Positions 25,749 to 34,353 of a stretch of DNA of 64,000 nt are shown piece after piece. The notes beneath the pieces were generated by a model. The model saw only the letters and a program-made list of their open reading frames with translations, was not told where the DNA came from and did not search any database. Every line of letters begins with the position of its first letter. Position 1 is the stretch's first letter. Both the position numbers and the translations under genes were made by a program. Source of the DNA: Pseudarthrobacter sp. L1SW (GTDB lineage Bacteria > Actinomycetota > Actinomycetes > Actinomycetales > Micrococcaceae); the NCBI RefSeq assembly GCF_020809045.1, contig NZ_CP078079.1, positions 3,472,001 to 3,536,000 on the forward strand, read 5' to 3'.

Positions 25749-27439
25749 CGGGTTTCCTTCCCTGTCAATGCTGGTTCAAGCTCTGCCCCGCTGGTCCTGA
25801 CGGGCACGTTCAGGTGTCCGAAGCGGATCTCGCCTCCTACCACCGTGGCCAAGACTTCAGTGCTCGCGATGTCCGACGGCGCCACGGCGGTGGGGTCCTG
25901 GTCCAGGAACACAATGTCGGCAAGAAATCCCGGGGCCAGGCGCCCTTTGACGTCAGCTGTTCCCGTCGCAGCCGCGGAACCGGTGGTATAGGCGGACAGC
26001 GCCTCGGCTGCGCTGATCCGCTCATCCGGGCCGTAGATGCCGCCCGATGGCGTGCGCCGCTCCACGAACGACTGCATGACATCGAGGGGCCGGCCTTTGG
26101 AGACGGGGCGGTCTGAACTTCCAGGGAGTACCGCGCCCCGATTCAGCAGGCTCTTCGCCCGGTAGGACCAGGCCGTCCTCCTCGGCCCCAACAGCCCGGC
26201 CATCCCGTCACCGAACTCAGTGATGAAGTGCGGCTGGGGCACAAGGACGATGCCGGCGGCGGCGATCCGGTCCAGCTGCTCGGGGCGGACCACGCCGCCA
26301 TGCTCGATCCGGTTGGGCAATCCGTTGAGCCCGTAGCTTTCCTGGGCCTCAGTAATAATCTCTATGGCATGGTCAACGGCATGGTCCCCGATAGCGTGCA
26401 TCGCGATGGCCCAGCCCGCCCGGTAAGCCTCGAGCGCCGAGGAGCGCAGCTCGTCCGCACCCATCTGCAGGTATCCGTGGTTGTGCGGGCATCCGAGATA
26501 GTCTTCGGTCATGTAGGCGGTACTGCCCAGGAGGGATCCGTCGCTGAAAATCTTGACCGGCCCCAGCCTCAGCCACTCATCTCCCAGGCCGGACCGTATG
26601 CCGGCATCAAGACCCCGTGACACCGGGTCAGTCGAGTGGCCAGGAACGGTGTGGAGAGCATCCAGGACCATCATCGTCTGCATCCGGACGCTGAGAAGGC
26701 CCTTGTCCCGGGCGTTCTGGTAGGCGGCAAACTCGCGGGGCGAGTAGCCGATCCAGCCGCCGGCAATGCCAGCGTCGGTGACACTCGTGATTCCTTCAGA
26801 AAGATAGTGCGTGGTGGCGAGGTCCAGTGCCCGCTCAATGGTTTCCAGTGGATACGGCAGCATAATGTCCTGGACCAGCCGCATGGCATTTTCTTCCAGC
26901 AGCCCGGTAGGACGACCGTCCGCATCCATGACCACCAGCCCGCCGTCAATGGGCCCGGTGAGGTCCGCACCGGCTGCCACCCGCGCCAGTGCGGCGCCGT
27001 TCAGGGTGCAGGCATGGCCCGAGGAGTGCTTGATCCAGACCGGACGGCCACCGGCCGCCGCGTCCAGGCGGTCCCGGTCCGGCTGCTGGCCCCCGAGCAG
27101 CAGAGGGCTGTAGCCCGAGGCCACCACCCACTCGTCCGTTGCCAGCCCTGCTGCGGCCCGGGCGACAATGCGGTACACGTCCTCAAGGCTTGCGGCCTCT
27201 CCAAGGTTCGCCTCCATCAGCCCGAGGCCGAACCACACGCTGTGCGCATGGACGTCATTGAACCCGGGAACAACCGTTGTCCCGTCCGCGTCGATGACGC
27301 TGTGGGCATACCTGGCAAGATCGCCGTCGGGATCCACCGCAAGGATCTTGCCGTCATGGATGAGCAGGCTATTCGCCCGCGGCCGGGCTGGGTCCTGCGT
27401 CAGTATGCGGGCATTGTGGATCAGGAGATCGAAGGGCAT
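25745..27439 (-). CDS. YtcJ-like metal-dependent amidohydrolase
   Basis: 564 residues, the normal YtcJ length (540-570). Amidohydrolase-3 fold: metal motif in NDVHAHSVW (about 61), GIPGGWIGY-like central region, HAIGDHAVDHAIE (His metal ligands) and GSDRPVSKGRPL near the C-terminus. No signal peptide. Members hydrolyse N-acyl or formamide-type bonds; substrates are mostly unknown. First gene of a two-gene unit with the carbamoylase, divergent from the PucR regulator. Confidence 0.88.
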   Translation of the reverse strand: MPFDLLIHNARILTQDPARPRANSLLIHDGKILAVDPDGDLARYAHSVIDADGTTVVPGFNDVHAHSVWFGLGLMEANLGEAASLEDVYRIVARAAAGLATDEWVVASGYSPLLLGGQQPDRDRLDAAAGGRPVWIKHSSGHACTLNGAALARVAAGADLTGPIDGGLVVMDADGRPTGLLEENAMRLVQDIMLPYPLETIERALDLATTHYLSEGITSVTDAGIAGGWIGYSPREFAAYQNARDKGLLSVRMQTMMVLDALHTVPGHSTDPVSRGLDAGIRSGLGDEWLRLGPVKIFSDGSLLGSTAYMTEDYLGCPHNHGYLQMGADELRSSALEAYRAGWAIAMHAIGDHAVDHAIEIITEAQESYGLNGLPNRIEHGGVVRPEQLDRIAAAGIVLVPQPHFITEFGDGMAGLLGPRRTAWSYRAKSLLNRGAVLPGSSDRPVSKGRPLDVMQSFVERRTPSGGIYGPDERISAAEALSAYTTGSAAATGTADVKGRLAPGFLADIVFLDQDPTAVAPSDIASTEVLATVVGGEIRFGHLNVPVRTSGAELEPALTGKETR

Positions 27440-27542
27440 GGATCCTCATTGGTGGTCGTCCCGGATGTGGCCCAGGGTCGGGTTGCGTTAAAGCTGCTGC
27501 CGTATCATTCAACCCTGGAACATTGCAGCACCCAATGGACAA

Positions 27543-27555
27543 AAACCGCCGGTTT
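27543..27555. promoter_or_regulatory. Palindrome in the amidohydrolase/PucR divergent region
   Basis: AAACCGCCGGTTT, a perfect 6+1+6 palindrome 37 nt upstream of the PucR start. A loose relative (AAAACCCGGT) occurs at about 28813 ahead of the MHS transporter. Candidate operator only. Confidence 0.4.
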
Positions 27556-27591
27556 GGAGCCAATATTTGAGCTTTTGCATAAAATAGTTGC

Positions 27592-28791
27592 ATGACAGCC
27601 ACAACACAGGGCGAACCCGGCCGCCCTCCGGCGCCACCACGGGAGTTCCGCCTACATGGCTCCAGCGAACCGGAGTGGACCGATCTGATTCAGAAACTGT
27701 GGGATCAGCGCCGGTTGCTGGTATCCGACTTCCTGGAGCGCTTCTCCGCGGTTTCCTACGGGGATGCCCAGGTTCCGGAATGGGACGTCCACCGCACCGC
27801 CGTGGACACCATGGACATGTTCCTGCTCCAGATGGCGGGCCTCGAACTTCCGGATGACCTGAAGGCCCTTCCCCGGGAGGTGGCCATCCGTCGTGCACGC
27901 CAGGGGGTCCCGCTGGATGCCTTCCTTGAAGCTGTCCGCAATGACTTCCGTGTCCTGTGGAAGGGGCTGGAACGGGTCGCGGGCGAAGAGGGAGTAGGCG
28001 CCCTGGTTGCCAACATGGACCGGATCCTGGATACGGTCGAGGGCTACGTCAGCAACATCCAACAGGCCTACGCGGAAGAGGAAGCGCTCCTTACCCGCGA
28101 CAGGCAGTTGTATCGGCAGAGGCTGCTGTCCCGGTTGTTCAACACCGATCTTGACTCCCCGAATGAAGTCGAGGACATGGCCGGGGCACTGGGATTGGAT
28201 GCCAACGGGACCTTTGAAGTGCTGGCAGTGACGTCAAAGTCACTGCCGCAAGCCCAGCGCCAGTACGCCTCCGACTACCGCACGTGCCTGTATGAAAACG
28301 CCGGATCCCTTTATCTCTTCCGCCACCAGCGCAAAGGGAAGACCTGGCAGCAGGAGCACCCGGAATTCCCCGCGGGCTACGTGCCCGACGTCATGGGGCT
28401 TGCATCTGTTCCGGCGGCCGCGGCGTCAGCGCTGGCACTGGCCGAGCAGAACGGCACCGGCTCAGGCCTCTCCACGATGCAGGACGCATGGATGCGGATC
28501 GCCTCCGGACTGCTGGAAGACACCCTCCCGGGCTTTTCCGATCCCGTGAAGCATGCGCTGGACCGCTGCAGTCCGCACGAACGGCACCGCCTGCTTCAGG
28601 TCGCGCGCAGTTACGCCAGGACCGGATCGATCAAGGAGACCGCTGCGGAACTGTACTGCCACCGGAACACCGTAGTGAACCGCCTGCACAGCCTGCAGGA
28701 TGTGATTGGGCTTGACCTGACAGTGCCAGCGCAGGCCGCCTTGGCACTCGTCTCGCTCAGCCGATACGAAGCCTCCACCGGCGCTTTGTGA
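27592..28791 (+). CDS. PucR/CdaR-type helix-turn-helix regulator
   Basis: 399 residues. C-terminal PucR helix-turn-helix (about 345-395) with SIKETAAELYCHRNTVVNRL, preceded by a GGDEF-like segment (about 185-300). The N-terminus is helical (RsbR-like) rather than PAS. Proteins of this class activate purine, allantoin or amino-acid catabolic genes. There is no ribosome site before ATG 27592, and a TAAAAT box sits 7 nt upstream, so the mRNA may be leaderless. It stands divergent from the amidohydrolase pair and upstream of the MHS transporter, which places it as regulator of both. Confidence 0.88.
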   Translation: MTATTQGEPGRPPAPPREFRLHGSSEPEWTDLIQKLWDQRRLLVSDFLERFSAVSYGDAQVPEWDVHRTAVDTMDMFLLQMAGLELPDDLKALPREVAIRRARQGVPLDAFLEAVRNDFRVLWKGLERVAGEEGVGALVANMDRILDTVEGYVSNIQQAYAEEEALLTRDRQLYRQRLLSRLFNTDLDSPNEVEDMAGALGLDANGTFEVLAVTSKSLPQAQRQYASDYRTCLYENAGSLYLFRHQRKGKTWQQEHPEFPAGYVPDVMGLASVPAAAASALALAEQNGTGSGLSTMQDAWMRIASGLLEDTLPGFSDPVKHALDRCSPHERHRLLQVARSYARTGSIKETAAELYCHRNTVVNRLHSLQDVIGLDLTVPAQAALALVSLSRYEASTGAL

Positions 28792-28965
28792 AAATGCCCA
28801 ATCCGTTCCGTAAAACCCGGTGGAAATTGTCATTGTTCAGGGATATAGCACTCTCCTAATCTCGAATAACCATCGCATCTCCGTATGAGCTCCACAGCCC
28901 TCGGCCCGTCGACCGCCATGGAAGCGCCGATGCGAATCCCCAACACACGTCCGAAAGGCCCAACA

Positions 28966-30297
28966 GTGACGACCTCACCTTCAGCACCCGCCGCGGCAGG
29001 TGCACCGCCAGCCGTTTCCGGGAAGGACGCGGGCAAGATTGCCCGCGCCGCATTCGTTGGGACGGCGCTGGAGTGGTACGACTACTACCTCTTCGGCACG
29101 GCAGCTGCGCTCGTATTCAACCGGCTGTTCTTCACCAACATGGATCCCACAGCCGCGCTGCTGGCTTCCTTCGCCACCTTCGGCGTTGGCTTCGCAGCCC
29201 GTCCCATCGGTGCCGTTATTTTCGGCTACATCGGCGACCGCTACGGCCGCCGGCCGGCGCTGCTGACAACCATCGTCATGATCGGAGTGGCCACAGCCTT
29301 CATCGGCCTTCTGCCGGACTTTGGGACAATCGGCCTGGCAGCGCCGATCATGCTGGCAGTGCTGCGCCTGGTCCAGGGGCTGGCAGTGGGCGGCGAGTGG
29401 GGCGGTGCAGTCACCATGGCCGTTGAGCACGCGCCGGTGGAAAAGCGCGGCCGGTATGCAGCGCTGGTCCAGGTCGGCTCGCCGGTCGCTACCCTGCTGG
29501 CCTCCGGCGCATTCGCGGTGGTTTTGCTCTTCCCGTCTGAGGCCTTCGACGCCTGGGGCTGGCGCATCCCGTTCCTCCTGGCCTTCCCGTTGCTGGGCGT
29601 TGCACTCTGGATCCGGCTGAAGGTCGAGGAATCCCCCATCTTCAAGGACCTCCTTGCCGAAGGCGAAACAGCCAAGGTCCCGGCGCTTGAAGTCTTCCGC
29701 CATGCAGGCGGCCGCCTGGTCGTGGCAGTACTCGCCGCACTGCTCGGCGTCGGCGGTTTCTACATGATCACCACGTTTGTGGTGAGCTACGGCTCAAACA
29801 CCCTGGGCGTGGACCGCGGCGTCATGGTTAACGCCACGCTGGTGGCGGCGGCCGCCCAGATCGTCGTGACCTTCTTTATGGGCCGCTTGGCCGAAAAGAT
29901 CGGGCCGGGCAAGGTCACTATGTGGGGCGGCATCCTCAGCGCAATCATGGCCTTCCCCCTCTTCGCCATGATCGACACGAAGTCCCCGCTGATGATTACG
30001 TTGGCCATCACCATAGGCATCATCCTCATTGCGGTCGCCTACGCCGTAAACGGCGCCCTGCTGACCGAACTGTTCACGCCAAAGCTGCGCTACTCCGGTG
30101 TGGCCCTGGGCTACAACATTGCGGGCGCCACGAGCGGCTTCATGCCGCTGCTGGCCACCGCCATGCTTGGAATCTCCGGCAACCAGTCCTGGGGCGCCGC
30201 GCTGATCCTGGTAATCATCTCTTTGCTCACTGCCGTCGGCGGTTTCCTCGGCGAGCACCTGCGCGTTCAGGACAAGAGGCTCGTTGCCAGCAGCTAA
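28966..30297 (+). CDS. MFS transporter, MHS (metabolite:H+ symporter) family
   Basis: 443 residues from GTG 28966 (GAAAGG 7 nt upstream); an in-frame ATG at 28885 would add 27 residues without a ribosome site. MHS hallmarks: GTALEWYDYYLFGTAAAL in helix 1, GDRYGRRPAL in loop 2-3 and GGEWGGAVTM in helix 4-5. Twelve helices. Family members import dicarboxylates, betaines and similar small organics (ShiA, ProP, KgtP). Probably brings in the substrate of the neighbouring amidases. Confidence 0.9.
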   Translation: MTTSPSAPAAAGAPPAVSGKDAGKIARAAFVGTALEWYDYYLFGTAAALVFNRLFFTNMDPTAALLASFATFGVGFAARPIGAVIFGYIGDRYGRRPALLTTIVMIGVATAFIGLLPDFGTIGLAAPIMLAVLRLVQGLAVGGEWGGAVTMAVEHAPVEKRGRYAALVQVGSPVATLLASGAFAVVLLFPSEAFDAWGWRIPFLLAFPLLGVALWIRLKVEESPIFKDLLAEGETAKVPALEVFRHAGGRLVVAVLAALLGVGGFYMITTFVVSYGSNTLGVDRGVMVNATLVAAAAQIVVTFFMGRLAEKIGPGKVTMWGGILSAIMAFPLFAMIDTKSPLMITLAITIGIILIAVAYAVNGALLTELFTPKLRYSGVALGYNIAGATSGFMPLLATAMLGISGNQSWGAALILVIISLLTAVGGFLGEHLRVQDKRLVASS

Positions 30298-30355
30298 CGC
30301 CGCCGGCCGCGGATCTTAGGTACGCGGCCGCACGATGCGAGCTCAACCATCAGCA

Positions 30356-30388
30356 AGTGGGGAGCCGTCCACCGGACGGCTCCCCACT
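30356..30388 (+). terminator. Strong hairpin between the MHS transporter and M20 genes
   Basis: AGTGGGGAGCCGTCC and its exact complement form a 15-bp stem with a 3-nt loop, followed by CTTT. It ends 16 nt before the next gene's start codon and 9 nt from its ribosome site, so it can end transcription of the transporter or modulate read-through into the M20 gene. Confidence 0.8.
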
Positions 30389-30404
30389 CTTTAGGAGAAC
30401 GAAC

Positions 30405-31679
30405 ATGATCAGTGACGACCACACCCAGCGGATCCTGAACGCCGTTGACGCGGCCTTCGATGCCCAACTCTCCTTTACGCAGGAGCTTGTGAGGCACCCA
30501 TCACTGCGCACCAGGGAGGGCAGCGCCCAGGACCTGATGCATGCAGCCATGGCCGGCCGCGGCCTTGAGATGGACCGGTGGGAGCTGAACGCCGAAGACC
30601 TGTCAACGCATCAAGGCCATGGCGCGGTGACCGTTTCATACGAAGGGGTCACCAACGTGGTGGGCACCTACCGGCCTGCCACGGAACGTGGCCGCTCCCT
30701 GATCCTTAACGGACACGTCGACGTCGTTCCCGAAGGTCCGTCCGAGTCCTGGTCCCGGTCCCCCTGGGACGCTCCCATTATCGATGGCTGGATGTACGGC
30801 CGGGGTGCCGGGGATATGAAAGCAGGGCTCGCCGCGAACCTCTTCGCGTTCGATGCCGTACGGGCCGCCGGATTTGAACCCGCGGGCCGCATCCACTTCC
30901 AGTCCGTGGTGGAGGAAGAATGCACCGGCAACGGTTCCCTTGCCGCCCTGATGCGCAATTACCGCGCAGACGCTGTGATCATTCCCGAGCCCGAGGATGA
31001 CATGCTGGTGCGCGCCAACGTCGGCGTGCTCTGGTTCAAAGTACGGGTCACCGGCAGCCCGACCCATCCGCGCGAGATGAACACCGGGTTCAACGCCATT
31101 GACGCCGCCTATACAGCCATGTCCGCCTTGCGGGAGGTCGAGGAAAAGTGGAATGCGGACCGCGGGTCGCACCCGTACTTCGAAAATCTGGAGCACCCGA
31201 TTAACTTCAACTTCGGCGGCATCGCGGGCGGGGACTGGCCTTCCAGCGTGCCTGCGTGGTGCGAGTTCGACGTGCGGGCGGCATTGTATCCGGGCACCAG
31301 CGCGGAAGAGGCCTGGGCGGAACTCCAGGAATGCCTCGCCCTGCTGGCCGGCGGCGAGGCTCCGATCAACGCTGTCGCCACGAAGACCGGCTTCTTCTCA
31401 GAAGGCTACGTGCTGGAACCGGGGAGTGATGCCGAGGCTCTGTTGGAACGAACGCACCGGCGCGTGTATGGCCGCGACTTGGAAAGCTTCACCACTCCGG
31501 GCTACCTGGACGGACGGGTCTTCAGCCTTTATGCGGATACTCCGGCGCTGGTTTACGGCCCTGTTTCGGAGGCGATCCACGGCTTCGACGAGCGCGTGTC
31601 AGTGGAGTCGATTCGCAGCATCACCAAGAGCATCGCCCTGTTTATTGCCGAATGGTGCCGTATCGACGAGCGCCCCTAG
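30405..31679 (+). CDS. M20-family metallopeptidase/deacylase (ArgE/DapE type)
   Basis: 424 residues; AGGAG upstream of ATG 30405. Zinc motifs NGHVDVVP, YGRGAGDMKAG and VVEEECTGNG, and a dimerisation domain (about 190-320, GVLWFKVRVTGSPTHP). The ArgE/DapE/succinyl-diaminopimelate group removes acyl groups from amino acids. It follows the MHS transporter across a strong hairpin, and completes the carbamoylase-amidohydrolase-PucR-transporter set, suggesting stepwise breakdown of an N-substituted amino compound. Confidence 0.9.
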   Translation: MISDDHTQRILNAVDAAFDAQLSFTQELVRHPSLRTREGSAQDLMHAAMAGRGLEMDRWELNAEDLSTHQGHGAVTVSYEGVTNVVGTYRPATERGRSLILNGHVDVVPEGPSESWSRSPWDAPIIDGWMYGRGAGDMKAGLAANLFAFDAVRAAGFEPAGRIHFQSVVEEECTGNGSLAALMRNYRADAVIIPEPEDDMLVRANVGVLWFKVRVTGSPTHPREMNTGFNAIDAAYTAMSALREVEEKWNADRGSHPYFENLEHPINFNFGGIAGGDWPSSVPAWCEFDVRAALYPGTSAEEAWAELQECLALLAGGEAPINAVATKTGFFSEGYVLEPGSDAEALLERTHRRVYGRDLESFTTPGYLDGRVFSLYADTPALVYGPVSEAIHGFDERVSVESIRSITKSIALFIAEWCRIDERP

Positions 31680-31726
31680 TCCGGCTGGACTTACGGCGCG
31701 CAGCTTTGGGGTGTGCGAGTTCCCGC

Positions 31727-32239
31727 CTAGCCGATCCGGAGGTAAAGCTCCACCGGGACGGGCCGGCGCACTGCATCATCGACGGGGCAGTGCTTCAGGC
31801 CCCACTCCACGATCTTCCGGACGGCCATCTCATCGGCGGCAGGCCCTACCCGAACGGCCACCCGTATGCTGGCCGGGCCGGCGCTGACGTCCTCGGAGAT
31901 GCCCAGGATACCGCGATCGTCGGACTCGCTGTCCACGTCGACCTGCAGCCCGGGCAGTTCCACGCCCTGCTCGGCTGCACGCATCACCATCAGGGTAGCC
32001 GCGCAGGAGGCGTAGGCAGCACGGAACAGCCAGCCGGGCGACGGCGCCGAACCCGTTCCGCCCACGCCGGCGACCATGTCGGTCTCCAAGGAGGAGCCAT
32101 CCGTGCCGGTGACCCGGATGCGGAGGCCCTTCACGACAACGGCCGAGGCAACGGAATCGCGGTAGCGAGCCTCGTCGGTATGGGCGCCCAGATATGCTTT
32201 GGCCGACTTGATGGCTTTGGCAATTCGCGAGCTGCTCAT
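31727..32239 (-). CDS. OsmC-family protein
   Basis: 170 residues. OsmC fold with the peroxidatic Cys in YASCAATLMVM (about 87) and the second Cys in GLKHCPVDDAV (about 151), both conserved, so thiol-dependent organic peroxide reduction is plausible. GTGSAPSPGWLF is the YhfA-like version of the substrate loop. Its ribosome site GAGGAG lies inside the upstream acidic-protein frame, whose open frame runs on through most of this gene in another frame. Confidence 0.88.
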   Translation of the reverse strand: MSSSRIAKAIKSAKAYLGAHTDEARYRDSVASAVVVKGLRIRVTGTDGSSLETDMVAGVGGTGSAPSPGWLFRAAYASCAATLMVMRAAEQGVELPGLQVDVDSESDDRGILGISEDVSAGPASIRVAVRVGPAADEMAVRKIVEWGLKHCPVDDAVRRPVPVELYLRIG

Positions 32240-32540
32240 CGGTCTCCTCAGGTTGGGTCTTGATACTGCCGGCGCTCTCTTCCGTCAGCCGCCGCCAGCC
32301 GAGGTGCCACGTCGATGCGTCCCGTTCAATCTCCTCGGCGAGATCGTCCACCTCTTCAGGGCGCATATCGATGCCGGCCTCCTCGAAGCGCTCCTCGAGC
32401 ACATGGCTCACCTCGTCTTCAATGTGTCCCAGGTGGATCTCGTCCTTAATTTCGTCGGCAATGCTTTCGGGACTCTGGACGTGAGCCGCCGCAACATCAT
32501 CGTCATCAACAGGGACATTTGGGGTATCGCCGTCAGCCAT
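31830..32540 (-). CDS. Acidic hypothetical protein whose open frame runs into osmC
   Basis: ATG 32540. The first 75-95 residues look like a real protein: very acidic, helical (IADEIKDEIHLGHIEDEVSHVLEERF, EVDDLAEEIERD). From about residue 100 the frame enters the OsmC gene out of phase, and its Arg/Gly-rich text (GRRRGRNGFG) is what a shadow frame looks like. Shifting phase by one base near residue 76-95 would give a TGA at about 32252, just before the OsmC ribosome site, the expected end. So either the protein has lost its stop by an indel or the tail is not conserved. Function unknown. Confidence 0.45.
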   Translation of the reverse strand: MADGDTPNVPVDDDDVAAAHVQSPESIADEIKDEIHLGHIEDEVSHVLEERFEEAGIDMRPEEVDDLAEEIERDASTWHLGWRRLTEESAGSIKTQPEETDEQLANCQSHQVGQSISGRPYRRGSLPRFRCLGRCREGPPHPGHRHGWLLLGDRHGRRRGRNGFGAVARLAVPCCLRLLRGYPDGDACSRAGRGTARAAGRRGQRVRRSRYPGHLRGRQRRPGQHTGGRSGRACRR

Positions 32541-32590
32541 ACTTCATGGTTGCGGTGGCGCGCCGGGCGGTCAATAACCCCGCCGAAAAG

Positions 32591-32622
32591 AAAGCGGACG
32601 ACGGCGGCAGGCGCCCGCCGTC
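32591..32622. repeat. Intergenic palindromic repeat, copy 9 (degenerate)
   Basis: Left arm AAAGCGGACGACGGCGG is intact, but only GACGGCGG / CCGCCGTC (8 bp) still pairs, with a 7-nt loop. The right part merges with the GNAT remnant that follows. Confidence 0.65.
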
Positions 32623-32703
32623 TCTACGCCCGAACGGCTTCCCCGAATGCCCGCCGTCTACGTCCTAAACCCCAACGGCGTCTTCATTGAGCTCCACCCA
32701 TGC
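32614..32703 (+). pseudogene. Remnant of a GNAT acetyltransferase 3' end
   Basis: GCCCGCCGTCTCTACGCC and AACGGCTTC match the ARRLYARNGF coding region of the GNAT gene at 22242-22721. One base is missing after CG, and a gap of about five codons follows. The final part reads YVLNPNGVFIELHPC stop, against YTVDPNSVFMELPL stop in the intact gene. Only about 30 codons remain and no upstream part is present. It is directly preceded by palindromic repeat copy 9. Confidence 0.75.
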
Positions 32704-32747
32704 TGAAGGACCCGCTCCAACGGGCGCTGCCAACACGGCAAAGCCCA

Positions 32748-34199
32748 TCACGCAGCGAGGCGCATCAGGATGGCCTCCTCCAAAGGGCTAACGGCACCGG
32801 GCAGGCAGGCCGATGGCATGAGTGGAGGCTCCCGGTCCGGGTGTTCGGCTGGATAGTATCGACCGCTCGGTGAGATCCAGCCTGGTGGCTCATCTTTCGT
32901 CGCCTGCGTCGGTGTCCAGGCCGAGCGGTGTTTGAGCCGGTGGTGTTTTGGGCATGCCTGTCCCAGGTTGCCGATCCCGGTGGTTCCGCCGCGCTGCCAG
33001 GCGGTGAGGTGATCCGCTTCATTGTCCAAACTGTGGTTGCTGCAACCCGGGAAGGTACATGTGCCGTCCCGCAACTTGAGCCACCGCTTCAATGCCTCAG
33101 GGAGGCGGTAGCTGGTGCGCCCGATTTCCAGCGGTGCCCCGTCCGTCGGGTCAACCAAGACGCGGTAGAACGAGTTGGCACCGTCAGCAACCAGCTTGCG
33201 TGCCACGGATGGCGGAACAGGGCCCAGCCCATCGACTTCGGCGGGTTCGTCGGTCAGGCCAAGGAGGGAGAAGACGGGAATGGTCACGAGCACCTCAGCC
33301 TTAGGGGAGGGCACGTCTCCGATGTCCTGGTTCCCGCTGCCCAGCAGCACCCCAGCGGCAACGTCCGCGCGCAACTGGCTAAGGTTGCGTGGTTCGTCCG
33401 GGCCTTGAAGTCCGCGGGCAAGGGCCGTCGACTTGTTCCAGACGGCCAAGGCTACGTCCCCGGGAAGGTAGAGCGATAGCCAGGCCATGCCGTCCCGGTC
33501 CGGGGCGTACTCCATCCTCCGGTCCGCCATGCTCTTTGCGCGACGAATCTCAAGGGACTCGGGGTGGTGGCGTTCGCGCCAGGCCCGGATCTTCCGGCGA
33601 AACCGGCTGGGCACCAGTTCTCCGGGCGCAGCACCGCGGACCCGGTTCGACGCGTCCGGGGCGAAGAAATGTGCCTCCAGGGCAGAGGCTGCTGCGGAGG
33701 TGAGTCCGGCGGTTTCGTCTACCATGATGCGGGCGTGCTGCCAGGCGATGGCGCCGTTCTGCAGTGCATCAAGTGCCGCGGGCAACGAGGTGGTCAGGGC
33801 GTGGGCTTCTCCAAGGAGGGCGGATGCGGCGCGTTCGCCCACTGTGAGCACGCATGCGACCTCGGCCACCACAGTCATTTCCTGTGCCGACGCCTGATAT
33901 GCGCTGGCCGGCGGACCCTCCAACGCATCTGCGGTTTCGGCATAGGCCGCCACCAGCCGGACCTTCGCTGCCGCCGTCGCGGCCTCCACCCTCGCCAGCA
34001 CCTTCAACCCGTCCAGGCAGGCCTCGGAAAATTCCTGCAGCGGATCAGCATCAGCCTTGGGAAAACGGCCAGTTTTCTGCGCGGCGGCCGAAGGGGAGGC
34101 AAGAACACCGGCAAGCTCATCAACCAGTCCGGCCACCGACGCAACGGCAGCGGCAACCACGGCCCTGACTCCCGTATCGATAACCACACCGGCTTCCAT
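32748..34199 (-). CDS. DUF222 and HNH endonuclease domain protein (13E12-like)
   Basis: 483 residues from ATG 34199. Long helical DUF222 region (about 60-310) followed by an HNH module near residue 385: CTFPGC, NEADHLTAWQRGG, ACPKHHRLKH, with zinc Cys and catalytic His pairs intact. This architecture is multi-copy in actinobacteria (13E12 repeat family) and probably nicks or cleaves DNA; biological role unknown. The tail of about 50 residues is Pro-rich. Confidence 0.9.
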   Translation of the reverse strand: MEAGVVIDTGVRAVVAAAVASVAGLVDELAGVLASPSAAAQKTGRFPKADADPLQEFSEACLDGLKVLARVEAATAAAKVRLVAAYAETADALEGPPASAYQASAQEMTVVAEVACVLTVGERAASALLGEAHALTTSLPAALDALQNGAIAWQHARIMVDETAGLTSAAASALEAHFFAPDASNRVRGAAPGELVPSRFRRKIRAWRERHHPESLEIRRAKSMADRRMEYAPDRDGMAWLSLYLPGDVALAVWNKSTALARGLQGPDEPRNLSQLRADVAAGVLLGSGNQDIGDVPSPKAEVLVTIPVFSLLGLTDEPAEVDGLGPVPPSVARKLVADGANSFYRVLVDPTDGAPLEIGRTSYRLPEALKRWLKLRDGTCTFPGCSNHSLDNEADHLTAWQRGGTTGIGNLGQACPKHHRLKHRSAWTPTQATKDEPPGWISPSGRYYPAEHPDREPPLMPSACLPGAVSPLEEAILMRLAA

Positions 34200-34288
34200 A
34201 ACCAAAGCATGGCAGGGGGGTCTGACATTCTATGCTCATCGTTGCCCTTGCTCATCAAAGATGCCCCCTCCTCAGTACCCTCAAGGAA

Positions 34289-34330
34289 CAAGGCGGACGA
34301 CGGCGGGCCCTCCCGCCGTCGTCCGCCTTG
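34289..34330. repeat. Intergenic palindromic repeat, copy 10 (last one)
   Basis: 19-bp stem CAAGGCGGACGACGGCGGG / complement, loop CCCT, at the 3' end of the acyltransferase gene. Rightmost member of the family in the window; none was found from 34.4 to 64 kb. Confidence 0.87.
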
Positions 34331-34353
34331 ATTTGGCATGAGCCAAGGAACTC

